From Piscirickettsiaceae bacterium (GTDB taxonomy: Bacteria > Pseudomonadota > Gammaproteobacteria > Thiomicrospirales > Thiomicrospiraceae): a DNA stretch of 11,658 nt. The first letter of the stretch is position 1. Every line of letters starts with the position of its first letter. Both the position numbers and the translations under genes were made by a program. The notes beneath the pieces are model-generated. The model was given only the letters and a program-made list of their open reading frames with translations, was not told the DNA's origin and did no database searches. This document shows, piece after piece, positions 6,788-11,658 of this stretch. The DNA lies in assembly GCA_027019045.1 (NCBI GenBank), contig JALUXI010000171.1, positions 1-11,658 on the forward strand. The letters are read 5' to 3'.

Positions 6788-8434
6788 CTATTGAACTGTC
6801 ATTTCTGTATAACCATTGGTAATCGGATAACGGCGATCCCGTCCAAACGCTCTTTGGGTCAAACGCACCCCAGGGGCGGCTTGCCGGCGTTTATATTCAT
6901 TGCGATTGATCATATTGACCACTTTTAAAATAACTTCTCGATCCATTCCCATCGCTTCAATCTCAGAGGGCATTTTATCCTCTTCAACATACGCTTGAAT
7001 AATCGCATCCAGTATCTCATAATCGGGCAAACTGTCCTGATCTTTCTGGTCTGGGCGTAGCTCTGCGGAAGGTGGACGGGTGATGACTCGCTCAGGAATC
7101 ACAGGCAAAAGTCGGTTACGGAAACGAGCCAAACGATAAACTTGAGTTTTGAGCAGATCTTTCAATGGCGAAAAACCTCCGACCATATCGCCATACAGCG
7201 TGCTGTAGCCCACCGCTACTTCACTTTTATTACTGGTCGCCAACACCAATTTCCCAGTTTTATTGGAAATCGCCATCAGCAGGACTCCACGAATCCGAGC
7301 CTGCAGATTCTCTTCGGTGACATCAGGCTCTGTGCCTGCGAAACGAGCGGCCAGCGTCTGTTCAACGCTTTGATAGATGTCGGCAATCGGCAACTGCTCA
7401 TACTGTACCCCTAGCGCCTCTGCCTCCGCTGCCGCATCTTCAATACTGATGGCCGCCGTATAATGAAAAGGCATCATCACCGCTTCTACTTGGTCCGCCC
7501 CCAACGCATCCACCGCCAACGCCAGTGTTAAGGCTGAATCAATACCGCCAGAGAGGCCTAGCACAACCCCATTAAAGCCATTTTTGGAAACATAGTCTCG
7601 AATGCCCATTTTAATCGCTTCATACAGCATTGCCTCCTCATCCAACAATACCGCCTGCTCACCTGGTAAAATCACCACATGTTCAGCTTGCCGCATCACT
7701 TGAACACGGGTCAAGGCGGTTTGAAATTCTGGGGCTTGCACCATCACTTCCCCATCGGCACAGACAGCAAAAGAGCCACCATCAAACACCAACTCATCCT
7801 GCCCACCCACTTGGTTGACATAAATAATCGGGCGTTTGACTTCATCCACACGGCGTTTCAGTACCGCAATCCGATCTTGATGTTTTTCGGAGGAGAAGGG
7901 AGAAGCATTCATCGTCAATAGCACATCTGCTCCTGCTTCTACCGCCTGCGCTGCGGGTGAGAATTTCCACACATCCTCACAAATCAACAATCCAAATTGA
8001 ACCCCTTTATAGGAGACCACACAGGGCTGTTTGCCCGACTCAAAATACCGTCGCTCATCAAACACACCGTAATTGGGCAGATGCTGCTTAATATAACTCG
8101 CTTGAATCTGTCCATTCTCAATCCAAGCCGCCATATTAAAGCGTTCGCCCAGCTCATCCTGCATCGGATAACCGACCACTGCCACCGCATCAACTTCAGA
8201 CAAGGCCTCACACACCTTATCCAAAGCGGCATTCACCTGCTGATATAAACCAGGGCGAAGCAGTAGATCTTCAGGTGGATAACCCGTGAGCGTCATCTCG
8301 GGAAAAACCACGATATCCGCTTGCTGTTCTGCTTTGGCCTGTTTAACTGTCTCAATGACCTTCTGTGTATTTCCCTGAATATCACCCACTAAAGGATCGA
8401 TTTGCGCCATCACCACGGTTACGGTATGCGTCAT
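6788..8434 (-). CDS. nadE: Glutamine-dependent NAD+ synthetase
   Basis: A 548-residue two-domain enzyme that makes NAD+ from deamido-NAD+, ATP and glutamine, the last step of NAD biosynthesis. The N-terminal nitrilase-type amidase (about 1-260) carries the Glu46 (VVFPEMTLTGYPPEDL), Lys116 and Cys152 (LLICEDVW) triad that frees ammonia from glutamine. The C-terminal synthetase (about 265-548) has the PP-loop LGLSGGIDS (292-300), then LATSNKSEVAVGYSTLYGDM (398-417) and RPPSAELRPDQKDQDSLP (453-470). The length suits the long bacterial glutaminase-fused form, not the short ammonia-dependent one. In the ATP region, MPFHYTAAISIEDA departs a little from the usual MPSRYTSDIS-like sequence. The start has AGAGGA 7 nt upstream, and the sucD stop is only 4 nt away, so it is co-transcribed with sucCD. 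Confidence 0.95.
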   Translation of the reverse strand: MTHTVTVVMAQIDPLVGDIQGNTQKVIETVKQAKAEQQADIVVFPEMTLTGYPPEDLLLRPGLYQQVNAALDKVCEALSEVDAVAVVGYPMQDELGERFNMAAWIENGQIQASYIKQHLPNYGVFDERRYFESGKQPCVVSYKGVQFGLLICEDVWKFSPAAQAVEAGADVLLTMNASPFSSEKHQDRIAVLKRRVDEVKRPIIYVNQVGGQDELVFDGGSFAVCADGEVMVQAPEFQTALTRVQVMRQAEHVVILPGEQAVLLDEEAMLYEAIKMGIRDYVSKNGFNGVVLGLSGGIDSALTLALAVDALGADQVEAVMMPFHYTAAISIEDAAAEAEALGVQYEQLPIADIYQSVEQTLAARFAGTEPDVTEENLQARIRGVLLMAISNKTGKLVLATSNKSEVAVGYSTLYGDMVGGFSPLKDLLKTQVYRLARFRNRLLPVIPERVITRPPSAELRPDQKDQDSLPDYEILDAIIQAYVEEDKMPSEIEAMGMDREVILKVVNMINRNEYKRRQAAPGVRLTQRAFGRDRRYPITNGYTEMTVQ

Positions 8435-8438
8435 CTAT

Positions 8439-9338
8439 TTATCCTCTGCTATTCTCGGCATTTAAAACTTGTAACATCGCATTGCCCATCTCAGCAGGCG
8501 AACGCACCACTGTCACACCCGCTTGCTCTAAAGCGGCGAACTTTGCCTCAGCCGTGCCTTGACCGCCACTGACAATCGCGCCTGCATGCCCCATGCGTTT
8601 ACCAGGGGGAGCTGTCACCCCTGCAATATACGCCACCACAGGTTTACTCACATGGGCTTGAATAAATTGAGCCGCCTCTTCTTCAGCTGTGCCACCAATT
8701 TCACCCACCATAATAATGCCTTCGGTTTGTGGGTCTTGTTCAAACAGCTCCAGACAATCTATAAAACTCATCCCATTGATTGGGTCACCTCCAATCCCCA
8801 CACAGGTGGACTGTCCCAATCCGTTTTGGGTAGTCTGATGCACCGCTTCATAGGTTAAGGTGCCTGAACGAGACACCACGCCGATTTTTCCAGGCAGATG
8901 AATATGACCAGGCATGATGCCAATTTTGCAACCCTGACCATTTTCCCCTGGGGTAATCAGGCCAGGACAGTTAGGGCCAATCAAATAGCTATTGGACTGC
9001 TCTAAGACCGCCCGCACCTTCAGCATATCCGCCACAGGGATCCCTTCGGTAATACAGGTAATCACCTGCACGCCCGCTTCAATCGCTTCAATAATGGAGT
9101 CCGCAGCAAAAGCAGGCGGGACATAAATCATTGATGCTTCGGCACCCGCCTCTTCAACCGCTTCTCGTACGGTATTAAACACAGGCAAACCCAAATGGGT
9201 CTGACCGCCCTTACCAGGGGTCACCCCACCCACCATCTGTGTGCCATAGGCGATTGCCTGTTCCGAATGAAAAGTGCCCTGTTTACCTGTAAACCCTTGG
9301 CAGATTACCTTCGTTGAATGGTCAATTAAAATACTCAT
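8439..9338 (-). CDS. sucD: Succinyl-CoA synthetase (ADP-forming), alpha subunit
   Basis: A 299-residue alpha subunit of the enzyme that interconverts succinyl-CoA and succinate with substrate-level phosphorylation; this subunit binds CoA and carries the phosphohistidine. The N-terminal Rossmann CoA-binding domain has ICQGFTGKQGTFH (12-24) and GPNCPG (121-126). The phosphorylated histidine is His251 in GKRMGHAGAIVSGG. Glu213 in VGEIGG is the usual partner glutamate. The length is close to the family norm (about 290). The start codon overlaps the sucC stop (ATGA) and has AGGAGA 9 nt upstream. sucA and sucB are not adjacent, so these genes are not part of a standard sucABCD operon here. Confidence 0.96.
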   Translation of the reverse strand: MSILIDHSTKVICQGFTGKQGTFHSEQAIAYGTQMVGGVTPGKGGQTHLGLPVFNTVREAVEEAGAEASMIYVPPAFAADSIIEAIEAGVQVITCITEGIPVADMLKVRAVLEQSNSYLIGPNCPGLITPGENGQGCKIGIMPGHIHLPGKIGVVSRSGTLTYEAVHQTTQNGLGQSTCVGIGGDPINGMSFIDCLELFEQDPQTEGIIMVGEIGGTAEEEAAQFIQAHVSKPVVAYIAGVTAPPGKRMGHAGAIVSGGQGTAEAKFAALEQAGVTVVRSPAEMGNAMLQVLNAENSRG

Positions 9339-10507
9339 TTTGTCTGCTCTCCTGCCACTTCGACCGCTTTTTTTGCTGCCTCTGCCAATCCATCTACCGC
9401 AATAATGCCTAAGCCGCTATTGGCTAACATCTCTCGCCCAAGTTCCACATTGGTGCCTTCCAGCCGCACCACCACAGGAATCGTTAATCCAACCTCTTTG
9501 ACTGCTTGAATAATCCCATCTGCAATCAAATCACACCGTACAATGCCGCCAAAAATATTCACCAAAATCGACTTCACTTCAGGCGAAGAGAGAATCAACT
9601 TAAATGCCGTCGCCACTCGCTCTGGGGTTGCGCCGCCGCCGACATCCAAAAAGTTCGCAGGCTCGCCCCCATTGAGCTTAATCAAATCCATGGTCGCCAT
9701 CGCCAATCCCGCACCATTCACCATACAACCGATATTGCCCTCCAAAGCAATATAATTCAGCTGATGATCCGCAGCGATCGCTTCTCGTTCATCCTCTTGA
9801 GTGATGTCTCGCATCGCCACCAAATCAGGGTGACGATAAAGGGCATTGTCATCAATATTGAGCTTTGCATCCAATGCCACCAATCGGTTTTCACCCGTTC
9901 TGATCAAAGGGTTAATCTCAATCAAGCTGGTGTCTTTATCCAACGACAATTGATACAGCTTTTGCATCATTTGCCCCAGCTGCTTAAAAGCCTCGCCTTT
10001 CAACCCAAGGGCAAACCCCACTTCACGGGCTTGATAAGGCATCAACCCTACCGTTGGGTCAACACTCACTCTTAAAATCTTTTCAGGGGTTTCAGCCGCT
10101 ACCGCTTCAATATCCATACCGCCCGCAGCCGAAACGATAAACGAATGGCGGCGACTGCTACGATCAATCAACAGACTCAAATACAGCTCTTCCGCAATAT
10201 CCAATGTCTCTTCAATCAAAAGCGCATTGACAGGCAAGGCTTTTCCTGCTGTTTGTGGTGTCGCCAATTGGCTCCCTAATAACTGTTCAGCGACTTGCTC
10301 CGCCTCTTCAACCGAGTGAACAATTTTCACCCCACCTGCTTTTCCTCTTGCGCCTGCATGGATTTGCGCTTTGACCACCCAAGCATCCCCCCCAATCGCC
10401 TCAATGGCAGGTGCCACTTGAGCAAGCTGGGTCACCACTTGACCTTTTGGAACAGGAATTTGATACTCAGAAAAGAGCTGTTTAGATTGATATTCGTGCA
10501 GATTCAT
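9335..10507 (-). CDS. sucC: Succinyl-CoA synthetase (ADP-forming), beta subunit
   Basis: A 390-residue beta subunit that binds nucleotide and succinate; the E. coli protein has 388. The ATP-grasp domain covers about 1-235, with VVKAQIHAGARGKAGGVK (44-61) as the nucleotide-binding loop, and Mg2+ ligands Asn199 (LIEINPL) and Asp213 (ALDAKLNIDDNALYRHPDL). The CoA-ligase domain follows from about 240, with LEGNIGCMVNGAGLAMATMD (255-274), NFLDVGGGA (285-293), NIFGGIVRCD (317-326) and VVRLEGTNVELG (346-357). It is the first gene of the leftward sucC-sucD-nadE-PDE set. Its ATG has AGGA about 10 nt upstream, a slightly long spacing. The 94-nt gap to the divergent small gene must contain its promoter. 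The best minus-strand -10 I see there is TAAAAT, with no good -35. Confidence 0.96.
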   Translation of the reverse strand: MNLHEYQSKQLFSEYQIPVPKGQVVTQLAQVAPAIEAIGGDAWVVKAQIHAGARGKAGGVKIVHSVEEAEQVAEQLLGSQLATPQTAGKALPVNALLIEETLDIAEELYLSLLIDRSSRRHSFIVSAAGGMDIEAVAAETPEKILRVSVDPTVGLMPYQAREVGFALGLKGEAFKQLGQMMQKLYQLSLDKDTSLIEINPLIRTGENRLVALDAKLNIDDNALYRHPDLVAMRDITQEDEREAIAADHQLNYIALEGNIGCMVNGAGLAMATMDLIKLNGGEPANFLDVGGGATPERVATAFKLILSSPEVKSILVNIFGGIVRCDLIADGIIQAVKEVGLTIPVVVRLEGTNVELGREMLANSGLGIIAVDGLAEAAKKAVEVAGEQTK

Positions 10508-10562
10508 GCGCTTTGATTCCTATAATGACAATCGTTCTATTTTAGTTTTTTTGCCTTAAAAA

Positions 10563-10571
10563 TGCTATGCT
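10563..10571 (+). promoter_or_regulatory. Candidate extended -10 promoter for the small membrane protein gene
   Basis: TGcTATGCT gives a TGn extension followed by a 4/6 hexamer. The predicted start near 10578 would leave a short leader containing the AGAGAGGA ribosome site at 10583-10590. The -35 region is weak. Confidence 0.3.
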
Positions 10572-10601
10572 ACACCCAATTTAGAGAGGATAAATTTATC
10601 T

Positions 10602-10901
10602 ATGAGAGCATTACTGTTTTTACTATTGATTATCGCCCTGTTTTTGCTGGTACGATTTGTGATTAACCGAGTGGATCAATTTCGTCGTGAAGCGGAGTGG
10701 GAAGAAGCGGCTCGAGAACGAGCAGAAAAAGAAGCAAAAATCAAAGCCCAACAGCCTGAACCGATGATTCACTGTGAGCTCTGCAACCTGCATCTTCCTG
10801 AAAAAGAAGGGCTTTGCGTGACAGACAATGCTGGAGAAAAACACTGCTTCTGTTCAAAAGAACATCTTGAGCAGTTTATAGAAGAGAAAACAAAAAACTA
10901 A
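10602..10901 (+). CDS. PP0621 family protein: small membrane-anchored protein with Cys/His metal-binding cluster
   Basis: A 99-residue protein of unknown function. Residues 3-20 form one hydrophobic segment, followed by a basic/acidic helix rich in Arg, Glu and Lys (23-49) that could be a short coiled coil. The C-terminal part has Cys58 and Cys61 (HCELCNLHLP), Cys72, Cys82, Cys84 and His88 (CFCSKEHL). A CxxC plus C-x3-H set is expected to hold zinc and resembles the PP0621 family of gammaproteobacterial proteins, which share CxxCGxHLP and a late Cys-Ser-x-x-His motif. The topology is probably N-in with the metal domain on the far side of the single segment, or N-out with it in the cytoplasm; the positive residues after the segment favour a cytoplasmic domain. 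The ribosome site AGAGAGGA sits 11 nt before the ATG, which is a little far. It is divergent from sucC. Confidence 0.8.
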   Translation: MRALLFLLLIIALFLLVRFVINRVDQFRREAEWEEAARERAEKEAKIKAQQPEPMIHCELCNLHLPEKEGLCVTDNAGEKHCFCSKEHLEQFIEEKTKN

Positions 10902-10903
10902 GA

Positions 10904-10945
10904 TGAGAGTTTTGCACGAGATGGCTACACAGGTAAAAAAGTCTA
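10904..10945 (+). repeat. Half copy of the palindromic element, between convergent genes
   Basis: These 42 nt match 1914-1955 at 37 positions, with no gaps: the terminal tgagagttttgcacgag, then atggctacac, then a run of A residues and cta. The rest of the left arm and the whole right arm are absent. As with the long copy it starts 3 nt after a plus-strand stop codon. It ends on the stop codon of the opposing gene (TAG at 10945-10943), so it covers the full gap between the two stops. Confidence 0.75.
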
Positions 10946-11173
10946 AGTAAGACACTCGATTAAGCGTTCAACTTGGCGGGTGCAGCAACCATTGCCGTCA
11001 GTGGCATAACAGCATTGCCGTACGGCCTCCACACTGTCAGCACCATCAACAATACAGCCAATAATGGTCGCTTTACTCACCTCATTGCAGACACAGAGTT
11101 TATCATCCACATCTTTTTGCAAGAGCGGCGGCAACTGTTTGACCGCCTGCTCAATCTTTTCTCGACTCGCCAT
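10943..11173 (-). CDS. BFD-like [2Fe-2S]-binding domain protein with unusual cysteine spacing
   Basis: A 76-residue protein. After an amphipathic N-terminal helix, LCVCNEVSKATIIGCIVDGA supplies a CxC pair (Cys27, Cys29) like that of the BFD-like [2Fe-2S] fold, where such domains act in electron transfer to bacterioferritin or in nitrite/sulfite reductase systems. The second half has CC (54-55) and CC (63-64) in the stretch CCYATDGNGCCTRQV. A standard member would have CxxC; the residue three after Cys63 is Arg. Cluster binding is therefore likely but the ligands are uncertain. A GTG at 11200 would lengthen the protein inside yaaA. I prefer the ATG at 11173 (or 11176), which overlaps the yaaA stop and has AGAGG 4 nt before it, indicating translational coupling. 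Confidence 0.75.
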   Translation of the reverse strand: MASREKIEQAVKQLPPLLQKDVDDKLCVCNEVSKATIIGCIVDGADSVEAVRQCCYATDGNGCCTRQVERLIECLT

Positions 11174-11658
11174 CATGCCTCTTTGCGTAAGAAAACCCAC
11201 TGTTTTTCGGAGGAGTGGTCAGGGGCAAAGCGGTAGCCTGCTAAATCAAAATATTTTAAGTCCTCTACCTGCTCAATGCGGTTCACTGCCGCATACCGAG
11301 CCATCAACCCACGCGCTTTTTTGGCGTAGAAGCTAATGATTTTATATTGCCCGTTTTTCCAATCTTTAAAGACAGGGGTGATCACCTCTCCCTTTAAAAG
11401 CTTGGGTTGTACTGCTTTAAAGTACTCATTGGAAGCCAAGTTCACCAAGGCCCTTTCACCCCCCTTTTCTGCTTCCACATCCAGAGCCTGATTGAGCTTT
11501 TGCGTGATCAAATCCCCCCAAAAAGTGTACAAATCCTTGCCTCGCTCATTCGATAATTTGGTGCCCATTTCCAAACGGTAAGGGAGCATTTCATCTAATG
11601 GACGCAAAAGCCCATACAACCCCGACAAAATCCGCAGATGATTCTGCAAATAAAGTAT
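11173..11658 (-). CDS. yaaA: Peroxide stress protein YaaA (DUF328), 5' end missing
   Basis: 161 codons are visible; the reading frame stays open to the window edge, so the N-terminal part is outside. In E. coli YaaA is induced by OxyR during peroxide stress and lowers damage by limiting unincorporated iron. Family blocks are clear: HLRILSGLYGLLRPLDEM, then PYRLEMGTKL, GKDLYTFWGDLIT, LVNLASNEYFKAVQPK and KIISFYAKKARGLMARY, followed by the late GYRF-type segment. The protein ends KQWVFLRKEA, at normal family length. The TGA stop overlaps the start of the BFD-like gene, so both come from one transcript; a peroxide/iron role for the pair is inference from this context. Confidence 0.93.
   Translation of the reverse strand: MLYLQNHLRILSGLYGLLRPLDEMLPYRLEMGTKLSNERGKDLYTFWGDLITQKLNQALDVEAEKGGERALVNLASNEYFKAVQPKLLKGEVITPVFKDWKNGQYKIISFYAKKARGLMARYAAVNRIEQVEDLKYFDLAGYRFAPDHSSEKQWVFLRKEA

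Noticed and set aside
9506..10075. A 189-codon open frame on the plus strand inside sucC
   Set aside because: It lies fully antisense to a well-conserved gene, is rich in His, Gln and Ile as expected of a complement frame, and resembles no family I know.
10521..10526. Perfect TATAAT on the plus strand upstream of the small membrane protein gene
   Set aside because: No -35 or TGn extension stands at the right distance, and it lies 75 nt from the start; the site at 10563-10571 is a better candidate.
10589..10600. 12-bp perfect palindrome gataaatttatc between ribosome site and ATG
   Set aside because: A few perfect 12-bp palindromes are expected by chance in a window of this size, and it is AT-rich; no second operator copy is seen.
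11174..11200. GTG start at 11200 for the BFD-like gene
   Set aside because: It would add nine residues within the yaaA coding end without a ribosome site; the ATG pair at the yaaA stop is more natural.
1..11658. Search for CRISPR arrays, tRNA genes, transposases, toxin-antitoxin pairs or defence genes
   Set aside because: No regularly spaced repeats, cloverleaf-like segments or recognisable proteins of these kinds were seen on either strand.

Overview
This window carries ordinary chromosomal housekeeping genes of a gammaproteobacterium. The block bamD / rluD-pgeF, with bamD divergent, is the arrangement known from Escherichia coli and relatives, and a gloB-like tail followed by mltD also fits that class. 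Moderate AT content and a sucCD pair with no sucAB beside it suggest a sulfur-oxidising Thiomicrospira/Hydrogenovibrio/Thiomicrorhabdus-type organism. That last step is inference and was not tested by database search.

Layout from left to right. Positions 2-109 hold the 3' end of a gene, probably gloB, overlapping by one base a lipoprotein murein transglycosylase with four LysM domains (mltD, +). A 162-bp imperfect palindromic element (1914-2075) fills the gap to the convergent pgeF. pgeF overlaps rluD, and the pair runs leftward (-). rluD diverges from bamD (+) across a 63-bp gap with candidate back-to-back promoters. bamD converges on a GAF-GGDEF-EAL cyclic-di-GMP protein, the last gene of a tight leftward set sucC-sucD-nadE-PDE (10507 to 4886). 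sucC diverges from a small membrane protein with a Cys/His cluster (PP0621-like, +). A 42-bp half copy of the palindromic element then fills the gap to a convergent BFD-like cysteine-rich protein, which is translationally coupled to the 5'-truncated yaaA at the right edge.

Functional themes are cell envelope (mltD, pgeF, bamD), ribosome maturation (rluD), central metabolism (sucCD, nadE), c-di-GMP turnover, and peroxide/iron handling (yaaA with the BFD-like protein). All complete genes are intact, with no frameshifts. There are no RNA genes, CRISPR arrays, prophage or transposase genes. No stretch longer than about 165 bases lacks a gene.

I found no wholly new multi-gene system. The points most worth following are the palindromic repeat family sitting exactly in two convergent gaps, the BFD-like protein with an altered cysteine pattern coupled to yaaA, and the phosphodiesterase with a decayed GGDEF site in the sucCD-nadE gene set.
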